Below are positions 37,498 through 45,283 of a stretch of 64,000 bases of DNA, piece by piece. The notes below the pieces were generated by a model, which saw only the letters and a program-made list of their open reading frames with translations, was not told the DNA's origin and did not search any database. Position numbers and translations under genes: made by a program. Origin of the DNA: Verrucomicrobiales bacterium (GTDB lineage: Bacteria > Verrucomicrobiota > Verrucomicrobiia > Limisphaerales > J093); assembly GCA_024233215.1 (NCBI GenBank), contig JACKPW010000003.1, forward strand, positions 1 to 64,000. Reading direction: 5' to 3'. How positions within the stretch are numbered: position 1 is the stretch's first letter; every line of letters begins with the position of its first letter.

Positions 37498-38568
37498 TCA
37501 TTCTCTGTCCAGCCGCAGATCCCGGGACGTGGCCAGGGCGATAACCCGGCCCTCCTTCCCCACCGCGCAGTAGAAGTGGTAAACGACGCCCTGCCACTTC
37601 AGAACCCACGGCTTGTGGGCGTAGGTTTCGTCGAACGGCTCGGACGGTTCGATCAGAGGCGACCCCTCCCACTTGGTCCAGTGAACCAGGTCCCTGGAAC
37701 AGGCGAAGGTGTCGAAGGCTCCCGGTTTCCAGAAGGCGCCGAAGTAGAACATCGTCCAGACATCCCCAATCCTCACGATCTGCGGGTCGCCGCTGATACC
37801 CCGTTGTTCGGCTTCACCGTTGACCACGACCGGCTCCCCGCCGAAGCGGGTCCAGTGCACCAGGTCGCGCGAGACCGCCATCCCGATGCGTTCCCATCCG
37901 TTCTTCGCCTTGCCATTGTAATACATGACAAACGGCCAGCCGAGCGTCTCCGCTTCGTCGTGGATGATCTGGCTCTTGTAAAGAGTCCTCGACTCGAAGG
38001 CGCGGACATCGGGCTGGGATGGGGTGAGAACGGGATTCTCCCGGAGGCGGTTCCATTCGCGAACCGCCGTCGGATCCGTGGTCCAGGCCAGGCCAATGGA
38101 GAGCGGGTCGGTTTCATAGCCCTGCAACGCGCCGCCGATGTAGGACATCCAGTACTTGCCGTCGAATCCAGTCAGCTCGTGCGTCCCTTCCCAACGAGGG
38201 TCGCAGAGCGCAATCCCACCGTCCGCCTGCCAGGCATCCCAATCCCCGGGTTGCGTGAAGGAGAGGATCCGGCCCAGTTTCTCCCAGCGCAACAGGTCGT
38301 CGCTGCGGGCAAGAAAGGTCTGGTAACCGATCTGGTTCGAGATCGCGACGTACATCATGTACCAGTGGTCGCCGTGGCGAAAGATGCTCGGGCAATCCAC
38401 GAGTTCATCCCGGCTTTCGCCCTTCAAGATCACGCCATGCTTGAAGGGTGTCTTCACCTCCTCGTAGATGCGTTGCAGGGTGCCGGGATCCACGGAGGAC
38501 TCCGGCGTTTGGCCGACGGACGACAGAGGGAGGCTCGCGAATAGCAACAGGATGCAGGATCGGTTCAT
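37498..38568 (-). CDS. Exported five-bladed beta-propeller glycosidase (GH43/GH32-like)
   Basis: A 356-residue secreted protein with signal peptide MNRSCILLLFASLPLSSVGQ. Repeated propeller blades show the pattern of arabinanase/fructosidase-like enzymes: DELVDCPSIFRHGDHWYMMYVA, LARSDDLLRWEKLG, FVMYYNG, AVSRDLVHWTRFGGEPVV, ISGDPQIVRIGDVWTMFYFG. HKPWVLKWQGVVYHFYCAV closes the propeller. The acidic residues in the first, third and fourth of these fit the general base and acid positions, but the family number (GH43, GH117 or GH130-like) is not clear. It is the last gene of the seven-gene minus-strand cluster, 15 bases after the GH128-like gene. Confidence 0.75.
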   Translation of the reverse strand: MNRSCILLLFASLPLSSVGQTPESSVDPGTLQRIYEEVKTPFKHGVILKGESRDELVDCPSIFRHGDHWYMMYVAISNQIGYQTFLARSDDLLRWEKLGRILSFTQPGDWDAWQADGGIALCDPRWEGTHELTGFDGKYWMSYIGGALQGYETDPLSIGLAWTTDPTAVREWNRLRENPVLTPSQPDVRAFESRTLYKSQIIHDEAETLGWPFVMYYNGKAKNGWERIGMAVSRDLVHWTRFGGEPVVVNGEAEQRGISGDPQIVRIGDVWTMFYFGAFWKPGAFDTFACSRDLVHWTKWEGSPLIEPSEPFDETYAHKPWVLKWQGVVYHFYCAVGKEGRVIALATSRDLRLDRE

Positions 38569-38583
38569 CGTTCTTATGCGACT

Positions 38584-41046
38584 TCAGGGAGACACCAGTC
38601 GAAAGAAGGCATCGCCGGTGGTTTCGATGGGGATCGTCCATTCGTGCACCAGGTCCGAATTGGGAATGCCGGTCCAAACCGCCTCCGGCCCGGCGGTGAG
38701 AGAGCCGGTCTGCACCTCGAGCCGCCAGCCTTGGTGGCTCGCCGGCCAGGCGAGCTTCAGACCGCCCCGGCTGACCAAAAACGAAACCAGCGGCGGATCG
38801 GTCGCCACGGTCAGATCGATCGTCACGACCGCGTAGTCGCTGGCCCCGGCGGTATCCCTCGCACAAACGGTGAACTCCTGCAGCCCCTCGTCCGCCAAAC
38901 CAGGCGTACCAGAAAGCTCGCCATTGGCAGCAACGGTCAACCACGCGGGACCGGAAGCCTTGCGGTAGGTGACCACATCGCCGGCATCCGGGTCCACTGC
39001 CGCGCCGGCGATCGTCTGGCTGTAGAACACCCCCTGCCGCGCGACTCCCCCATCGATCTCGCGCGCGGTGAATGCCGGCGGGGTGTCGTTCATCAGGGCG
39101 GCAACCTGGGCGGCCGTCAGGGCTTCATCATAGATCCGGACCTCATCGAGTTTCCCGCGGAACAGCGGGTCGGCGATGAACTGGCTTTCGCCCAGGTAAT
39201 TGAGGGTTGGGTTGAACTGCGACGGGGCGATGCTGAAGCCGGTGGACGACCCACGCAACACGCCGTTGACATAGATTCGCGCGGTGTTGCCCGCCAGGGT
39301 GACTGCGACATGTTGCCATTGACCGATGGTCAGACGCGGGGCCTCCACAATCTGTTCCGACCCGCCATTGCAGATGGCGAAGCGCAACGTGCCGTTCCCC
39401 GAACTCGGAGTGAGGAACAGGTAGTGCGACGTGTCGTTGCCAAAGTCGAGGATGCGCTGCCAGTTGCCGCCGCCCTGCCAATACACCCAGCCAGCGAAAC
39501 TGAAACGGGCGGCATGCGCCAGGTTGGGCGGAAGCCGGACGAACTGGGTGGATCCATCGAGTCCAATGGCCCGCCCCACCCGGCCGGCTTCAAACGCGGG
39601 AGTCCCCACGGTCATCCCGCCATTTCCGTGGCCGGAGGTGTCGAGCGCGCTGTTCTCGAAGGGCAGTTGCACGATGCTCCGGGTCCCGGCCGAAGACAGC
39701 GTTTGCGTGTACGCGAGGGGCGAGTCGTTGTCCCGATAAACCACGCCGGCGGGTTTGAGGGCGCCGTTGGTGACGAGTTCGCGGTTGGCGCCCACCCAGT
39801 TGTAGATGGCGTAACGCTCGACGAACGGCGCGTGGTCCAGCATGTCGATGAACTCGCCGATGATCGTCGCCTGCGACTGCAGTGTCGGTTCGCAACAGGT
39901 CCAGTTGGCACCGTTGTTCCATTCCGTGATCCAGATGGGGCGGCCGGTCCGCACATGGATGTCGCGGAGCCAGTTGTAGTATTGCCCCGCCGACCAACCG
40001 CCCTTGTAGAAGTGCACGGCCACGTAATCGACCCGGTAGTTTCGGGCGTCCGCGGCGTCGATGAAGTCATAAAGCCAGCCCAAACCCGCGGCGGCGTCCG
40101 ACGGTGCCGGGGACCCGAGACGCAGGCCGGAGGCCAGGAGGTTGGGCCATTGGGCGAGGGCCTGGTCCACGGTCATGTTCGCCTGGTCCGGACGGTCCGG
40201 TTCGTTGAAACCGAGGGCGTGCGTGGAGTCCCGTTTGTTGGCGATGTTCGCGTAGGAATTCCAGTACGCATTGTGCCGCATGGGGACGTATTCGATGTCG
40301 CGGGAGGAGATCGTGGCGTTGTCCCAATCGTAATGCCATAGCGGGTTGACCAGCGGTTCCTTGCCACCGGCCCACCCCTTCTTGCCGGACCAGCGCCAGG
40401 GCACCACGCGCACGAACGAAACCGCGTTGTCGAGGCCGGGCGGCAGCAGGGCGACTTCGAGATCGTCATCCTGCGCGATGAACACCCGGCTCAAGCCGGT
40501 GCCGTCGGCGTTCTGTGCCAGGGTCGCCAGGTAGCCGCGCTTCAGCTTGAAGGAACTGATCGCGCGGTTCATCGGCCCCAACAGTGCGGGTGAGTTGAAG
40601 AAGAGGTACTGCGGAAAGCGCCTCGAGGTGCCGGTGAAATACGGTCCGCCAAAAACCTCGAGCGGCGCCAGAGTGCGCGAATGCGGAATGACCACCGCAC
40701 CCATCGCGTATTGGACCACGCGGACGTTGCTATCGGGAATGGCGTTTGCCCCATTCACCCGGATCTGGCCCAGGTAATCCGCCACGACCCGCGACGGCGG
40801 CAACGCCGGCAGAAACAGCCAGGCGTCCTGGGAGTTCAGGTTGACAGTGCAGTTTACCAGCGGTGCAGTGCCCGACGTAAGCCACAGCGCGCAATGATCC
40901 GTCAACGTCACCGTCAGGTTCGACAACGCCGGAATCGTCCGGGTGCCGTTCGTGATCACCAGGGTCTGGGCCACGGCAACCCAGGGCAGGAACATGCCGA
41001 GCACCCACGGCAGGGTCCTGGCGAGTTGCTTCTTGAGGTACGGCAT
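38584..41046 (-). CDS. Exported GH128-like beta-1,3-glucanase with LamG and putative Ig domain
   Basis: An 820-residue secreted protein. The signal peptide precedes AQTLVITNGTRTIPAL, and a beta-rich N-terminal part covers about residues 30-220. A GH128-type catalytic core follows (about 240-460), with acid/base Glu282 in LGFNEPDRPD and nucleophile Glu375 in IWITEWNNGANW, plus the DYVAVHFYKGG strand. Then come a LamG/concanavalin-like domain (about 480-630: FSFAGWVYWQGGGN, LDEVRIYDEALTAAQVAALM), a putative Ig domain (AVDPDAGDVVTYR, SGTPGLADEG) and the closing DAFFRLVSP segment. The start at 41046 is chosen because it begins the signal peptide. GH128 enzymes act on beta-1,3-glucans. The frame is open upstream without signal features. 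Confidence 0.82.
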   Translation of the reverse strand: MPYLKKQLARTLPWVLGMFLPWVAVAQTLVITNGTRTIPALSNLTVTLTDHCALWLTSGTAPLVNCTVNLNSQDAWLFLPALPPSRVVADYLGQIRVNGANAIPDSNVRVVQYAMGAVVIPHSRTLAPLEVFGGPYFTGTSRRFPQYLFFNSPALLGPMNRAISSFKLKRGYLATLAQNADGTGLSRVFIAQDDDLEVALLPPGLDNAVSFVRVVPWRWSGKKGWAGGKEPLVNPLWHYDWDNATISSRDIEYVPMRHNAYWNSYANIANKRDSTHALGFNEPDRPDQANMTVDQALAQWPNLLASGLRLGSPAPSDAAAGLGWLYDFIDAADARNYRVDYVAVHFYKGGWSAGQYYNWLRDIHVRTGRPIWITEWNNGANWTCCEPTLQSQATIIGEFIDMLDHAPFVERYAIYNWVGANRELVTNGALKPAGVVYRDNDSPLAYTQTLSSAGTRSIVQLPFENSALDTSGHGNGGMTVGTPAFEAGRVGRAIGLDGSTQFVRLPPNLAHAARFSFAGWVYWQGGGNWQRILDFGNDTSHYLFLTPSSGNGTLRFAICNGGSEQIVEAPRLTIGQWQHVAVTLAGNTARIYVNGVLRGSSTGFSIAPSQFNPTLNYLGESQFIADPLFRGKLDEVRIYDEALTAAQVAALMNDTPPAFTAREIDGGVARQGVFYSQTIAGAAVDPDAGDVVTYRKASGPAWLTVAANGELSGTPGLADEGLQEFTVCARDTAGASDYAVVTIDLTVATDPPLVSFLVSRGGLKLAWPASHQGWRLEVQTGSLTAGPEAVWTGIPNSDLVHEWTIPIETTGDAFFRLVSP

Positions 41047-41236
41047 CGCGTCGTATCCGAAATCCGAGATCCGAAGACCGAACCGTGTCCGAGGGGCGAA
41101 GTCCGAAACGGAGCCCGGGACGTCCGCCGCGGGGCGACACTCCCATTGAGCCTGCACCCCCCATCGGCCATTTCCGCCGTCGGGCCCGGCAGGAACCTCG
41201 ACCTCCCCGGTCTGCCATTCGCGACTCGTCATCCGC

Positions 41237-42373
41237 CTACCGCAGTTCTTCCCGCAGGATGTCCAGGTAGAGCGGGCCGTAATCCTCGTAACGATCCCCG
41301 CCAGTGTAATACTCGCCTGCGTCGGAATCGTCCTTCGCACTGGGGTCCGCCGTACCTGAAGTCGCCTCGATCTGGGTGTCTTCGTACCACTCGTTGAAGC
41401 TGGTCACCATCATGACATTCCCACAGCGCGCATCGAGCAACGGCACGGCCACGTCACGGATCATTGACCGGAACAGGTCGCCTTCCTTCGACCCTGGTTG
41501 ATCGGTGAAATACCGGGCCCGCCCCGGATGGCCCCGACGGACGGCGGTGTCGTTGTAGCCCGGCGCAATCGTCGGCATGAAGGCCGTCCCCACCGAGTTG
41601 GCTTCCGCCTTCGCGTGCCGGTAGTTCGCGGCGAGGAAATCCACCGCCTTCCGCGTGCCGCCGAAACGACCGACCGATTGGCCATAGACGTCGTACGCCG
41701 TAACCGCATCGAAGTTCCTTGCCCATTCCGCCCGGTAACCCGCGCCGAACACATCGTCGCCCACGAGATACAGGTCAGGGAACCGCTCGCGCGTTTCCTT
41801 CAACGCCTCCGCGCCCTTGTTCCGGAAATACTCCCGGGTGAGATAGACGAAGACGACCGGTTTGCCGTTGATGCGCAGGTAGGAGGGGAGATTGAAGTAA
41901 CGCTCCTGCAGGTAGGTCAGGTCGGGGATCCAGTGCTGGTAGTCCGGACTGGCAAAGCGGCCCATCCGTCCGGTGGCCTCGTAGAGCACGGCGTACTTGA
42001 GCTTGCCGGAATCCGGGTGCGGCAGGATGGCATCCCGGAAGTTGACATCAGTCTGGGTATCCGGCCCCCACCAACTCACCGCCCAGAAATCGATGCCGCC
42101 CTGAAGACTCTGCGCAATGTGATCGCCGATCACGTCCGGATCATCGGATCGATAGCGGCCCAGTTTGGGCTGCTGCGGCGGCTGGAGATGTTGCCGCATG
42201 ACCTGGCGCCACTCCCGCCCGCCCCGATACCACGGGTAGTAATAAACGCCGACCACGGGCTTACCGTCGGTGTCGGTTTTCTCCGGAGACGCGACGGGCT
42301 CGGCGGCCTGGAGGCAGGGCAACAGGAGCAGGGCCAGCAACCCGCCGGCTTTACTGGGAGCTTTCGTGTTCAT
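41237..42373 (-). CDS. Exported GH99-like endo-alpha-mannosidase family protein
   Basis: A 378-residue secreted TIM-barrel enzyme. The signal peptide MNTKAPSKAGGLLALLLLPCLQAA leads to the GH99 opening VVGVYYYPWYRGG. GGIDFWAVSWWGPD marks an early strand. TSFNEWYEDTQIEA carries Glu328 and Glu331, with the three-residue spacing of the catalytic pair in bacterial GH99. Family members cleave alpha-1,2-mannosidic bonds of mannan or N-glycan type chains. It lies 88 bases after the large unclassified gene and 190 before the GH128-like gene in the same run. The family is confident; the mannan substrate is family knowledge, not read from the sequence. Confidence 0.83.
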   Translation of the reverse strand: MNTKAPSKAGGLLALLLLPCLQAAEPVASPEKTDTDGKPVVGVYYYPWYRGGREWRQVMRQHLQPPQQPKLGRYRSDDPDVIGDHIAQSLQGGIDFWAVSWWGPDTQTDVNFRDAILPHPDSGKLKYAVLYEATGRMGRFASPDYQHWIPDLTYLQERYFNLPSYLRINGKPVVFVYLTREYFRNKGAEALKETRERFPDLYLVGDDVFGAGYRAEWARNFDAVTAYDVYGQSVGRFGGTRKAVDFLAANYRHAKAEANSVGTAFMPTIAPGYNDTAVRRGHPGRARYFTDQPGSKEGDLFRSMIRDVAVPLLDARCGNVMMVTSFNEWYEDTQIEATSGTADPSAKDDSDAGEYYTGGDRYEDYGPLYLDILREELR

Positions 42374-42461
42374 TGCGTGCACCGGGTGTAACCGGCCACT
42401 TGCCGAAACGCACGCTCCGATTTCAGGGCCTGCCCGAGAAGACCCCACCGTGCCGGGCGGT

Positions 42462-45266
42462 TCATTCCCCCAACCGAAACACCGCGACCTGCGCCGGCGC
42501 CAGCGTGGCCTGCCGTTGGTTCGAATCCCGCCCCGCTTGATCCTCCGGGAACTCCCGGATGAAGCGCTGCCCCGGCGTCGCCTTCAGCAACGCACCATCC
42601 ACTTCCAAGACGCCGCTTTGCGTTTCCGCCGTGTCGTTGTAGACGGAGAATCGCACGACGCCGGCCTGGTCCGGCCCGAACCGTTCCACCAAAAGGTTCT
42701 CGTTATCACAGGTCACGCCGGTAACCGGTTGCCAACCCGCCTCGGCGAGCCGTCGAATCACAGGCAAATACTGCTTAAACAGCGGCCGGTCGCGTTCATA
42801 CCACTTCGGGTTCCTCCAATATGGATTCTCCGCCGCGTTGTGACTGAAGAACCCCGGCCAGATGCCGTAGAACAGGCACCGCTGGAAATAGAGGTCCACC
42901 CGATCCGGCGTGAACTGGTCGTAGTCCGTGTTCATCAACAACAGGTAGGGCTTGCCCGCCGACAACGTCCGCCACAGGTCCATCTGGGAGATCGAAGCCG
43001 GATGATACTGGCCGCCACGCAACCAGTCGGTTTCCGTGCCCATCACGTCGAGCCACGGACAGAGGAACGTGAAGCGATAGGGCACGCTGTTCGCGAACAT
43101 GAGCTTCCCCATCCGATGCACGTCCTCGCTCATCCAGCGCGTGAACTCATACACCGAAAGCCCCTTGAACAACGCCACCTGCTTCGTGTCGCTCGCGAAC
43201 GTCAACGGCACCGTCGTGAACCGGAAGTGCTCGCGCCGGTAATTCAGGTCGGCGGTAACATAGCCTTCCAGCGAGTCCAGGTATTCGCCATCCAGGTTCC
43301 CCCGCGCCGAGGGACCGTAAAGCGACTGCTTGAGGCGTTCGTTCCAATGCAGCGTGGCGGCGTTGAGCGGTTCGGCGTCCGGGGTCGCGGACGCGCCGGA
43401 CGAGTCGGTCAGCCACGGATTCGGGTTCAGGCTCCACACCGCGCCGTCGCACCAGGGAGTGTCGCGGAACACCAACGCCGGCTGACCGCTGGCATCATAC
43501 ATCGCCGCCACCCGACTCACCTCGGCGACCGGGTGATTCCGGCTGTTTCCATCCCCGATCAGCGCGTCACGCGCGCGCACAGCCTCTCCCATCGTTCGCT
43601 TCATGTCCTTCGCCATCGCCATCCACCAGGTCATCGGCTCCGTGTAGCGGAAACTGAGCACGTCATGCGCATCGTCCCAAGGCACGTTGTTGTTGCCTTC
43701 ATGGTAGCGGAATCCGAAGTCCTCCCAGCCGGCCACAGTGCCCACGTCGGTAAAGGGCATCCACAGGCCTTGCTGCTTCGAGCGCACCACGAAGGCCTCG
43801 GGGAAGATCTCCAGGTACTTCTGCCACGCGGCGCGAAATCCCCAACGCGGATCGAACCGGTAGATCACGAACCGGAACGGCGCTCCGGAGGGAAACCGCG
43901 ACGTCTCCTCCGCCAGCCCGAAATCATAGGCGATGAAAAGCTGCTGCAGACCGGCGTGATAGCCAACGCGGTATTGGGCCGGCCGGTCCATGTCGAGCCC
44001 GATGGCCAGACCGATGCGGTCGTTCCAGATGGCACCGGTCGGCAACAGTGACAGCGTACCGGTCGCGCCGCAACGGATCGCCACCTGACTCACATATTCT
44101 CCGGTGCCCTCGATTCGTCGGCTTTGCCGGAGGTCATCCCCCCATTGCCAGCCATCGGCGTTCACCGGCAGTCCGAAGAGCAGCGTCACCGCGCGATCCC
44201 GGCCGCCCCGGTCCAGGATCTTGCCTTCCACGACGAGGTGAGTGTCGCGCTCGATGAAGTCGGCTTCCACCCGCAGGTCGAGATCCGAACAGTTCCCGTC
44301 GCGGAAGTCGCAGAAATCCGAATCGGCCGCCACATCCCGCACCAGGAAGCCGCCGCCACCCGCCGCGGACAGAGGCTTGCCCTCAACTTCAATCCCAACA
44401 TTCCCCCGGTCATCAGCAAACAGGCTCAAGCCGTCCTGCGTGCGCTTCAAGTGGGTAAGCGTGCTGGAAAGCAGGGGCGACGTGGACGGCAGCAGGACCG
44501 GAACTCCCTGACAGATCACCGCGCCCTTTCCGGCCTGTTGTTCCGAAACACTGATGTCGTCGAACCAGACCCGGCCTGTGTGTCCGCGGAACAGGCAGTA
44601 AAGCGTGAGGCTCTTCACCGGTTTGTCCGGCAAGATGACCAACTCGCGCAACTGCCAGTCGTGCGTGCCGCACAGGAAGTGCGCCGTCTGGCCCCATTGC
44701 GGGGTGTCGTCGGCGTAAACGAGATCGACGTAAAGCGAATAGCCGCTGTCGGCGCCGCCGTTCACGTCCTCCGCCCGGCTCCATCCGCGCACGACGATGG
44801 GAGCCACGCTCGTGCGGTTCAGGGTGAGGTTCTGGCCGATGCCGAACTCCCCCTGACCCTCGCGTCGTTCGCACCGCACCGCGTTGGAACCGTTGCGTCC
44901 CTGGCCGGGCGCCAACTGAAAACCGCGTTGCCATGGTCGCCAGGAATCCGGTTCACCGTTCTGTTGCGTTTCAAAGCCGCCGTTCCGCAGCAGTGGGGCA
45001 CCGCTGCTTTCCGCTTTCACGACGCGCAGGACGGGGGCGGCGTGTAGTTGAACCATGAGGGAGACGACAAGGCAGGCCAACACGCCGGGGGAGCACACGC
45101 GGCTCGCGTGTGCTGGCGGACGGCTCGTCCGCCAGCGGGCAGAATCCAGGCGGCCAGCGGAAAGGTCCGGTGGGTTGGTGGTTGCGGGGTTCGACGCGGG
45201 CCGCGTCGAACGGCACCCGCGCCGGGTGCGCTCCCCCAGTTTGACTGCATCGGGCCGGTTCTTCAT
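42462..45266 (-). CDS. Large exported protein, probable unclassified glycosidase
   Basis: Up to 934 residues with no family recognised for certain. A CBM-like beta-sandwich (about residues 90-250: LLRNGGFETQQNGEPDSW, GRVWFDDISVSE) is followed by a second beta-rich domain and a C-terminal half that looks like a glycosidase barrel: GLWMPFTDVGTVAGWEDFGFRYHEGNN, GNLDGEYLDSLEGYVTADLNY, LDVMGTETDWLRGGQYHP. A closing beta-sandwich ends VAVFRLGE. Acidic residues in LDGEYLDSLEGY are candidates for catalysis. The 5' end is uncertain: the first 50 or so codons run through a hairpin repeat block, and a GTG at 45098 would give a normal signal peptide (VLACLVVSLMVQLHA). It follows the GH99-like gene by 17 bases. 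Confidence 0.7.
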   Translation of the reverse strand: MKNRPDAVKLGERTRRGCRSTRPASNPATTNPPDLSAGRLDSARWRTSRPPAHASRVCSPGVLACLVVSLMVQLHAAPVLRVVKAESSGAPLLRNGGFETQQNGEPDSWRPWQRGFQLAPGQGRNGSNAVRCERREGQGEFGIGQNLTLNRTSVAPIVVRGWSRAEDVNGGADSGYSLYVDLVYADDTPQWGQTAHFLCGTHDWQLRELVILPDKPVKSLTLYCLFRGHTGRVWFDDISVSEQQAGKGAVICQGVPVLLPSTSPLLSSTLTHLKRTQDGLSLFADDRGNVGIEVEGKPLSAAGGGGFLVRDVAADSDFCDFRDGNCSDLDLRVEADFIERDTHLVVEGKILDRGGRDRAVTLLFGLPVNADGWQWGDDLRQSRRIEGTGEYVSQVAIRCGATGTLSLLPTGAIWNDRIGLAIGLDMDRPAQYRVGYHAGLQQLFIAYDFGLAEETSRFPSGAPFRFVIYRFDPRWGFRAAWQKYLEIFPEAFVVRSKQQGLWMPFTDVGTVAGWEDFGFRYHEGNNNVPWDDAHDVLSFRYTEPMTWWMAMAKDMKRTMGEAVRARDALIGDGNSRNHPVAEVSRVAAMYDASGQPALVFRDTPWCDGAVWSLNPNPWLTDSSGASATPDAEPLNAATLHWNERLKQSLYGPSARGNLDGEYLDSLEGYVTADLNYRREHFRFTTVPLTFASDTKQVALFKGLSVYEFTRWMSEDVHRMGKLMFANSVPYRFTFLCPWLDVMGTETDWLRGGQYHPASISQMDLWRTLSAGKPYLLLMNTDYDQFTPDRVDLYFQRCLFYGIWPGFFSHNAAENPYWRNPKWYERDRPLFKQYLPVIRRLAEAGWQPVTGVTCDNENLLVERFGPDQAGVVRFSVYNDTAETQSGVLEVDGALLKATPGQRFIREFPEDQAGRDSNQRQATLAPAQVAVFRLGE
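45094..45235. repeat. Block of REP-like hairpins at the gene's 5' end
   Basis: Several short hairpins follow one another: AGCACACG with CGTGTGCT at 45101-45121, GGCGGAC with GTCCGCC at 45116-45134, GTTCGACGCGG with CCGCGTCGAAC near 45188-45212, and GGCACCCGCGCCGGGTGC. Similar GGGGTGTGCTCCCC hairpin sequence occurs at 49495-49518. The block falls in the first codons of the 42462-45266 frame. Confidence 0.6.
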
Positions 45267-45283
45267 GTCAGGTTCAGACTCAT

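Noticed and set aside
42490..42530. A tRNA T-arm-like GGTTCGAATCCC.
   Set aside because: It lies inside the end of a coding region, and no acceptor, D or anticodon stems can be built around it.
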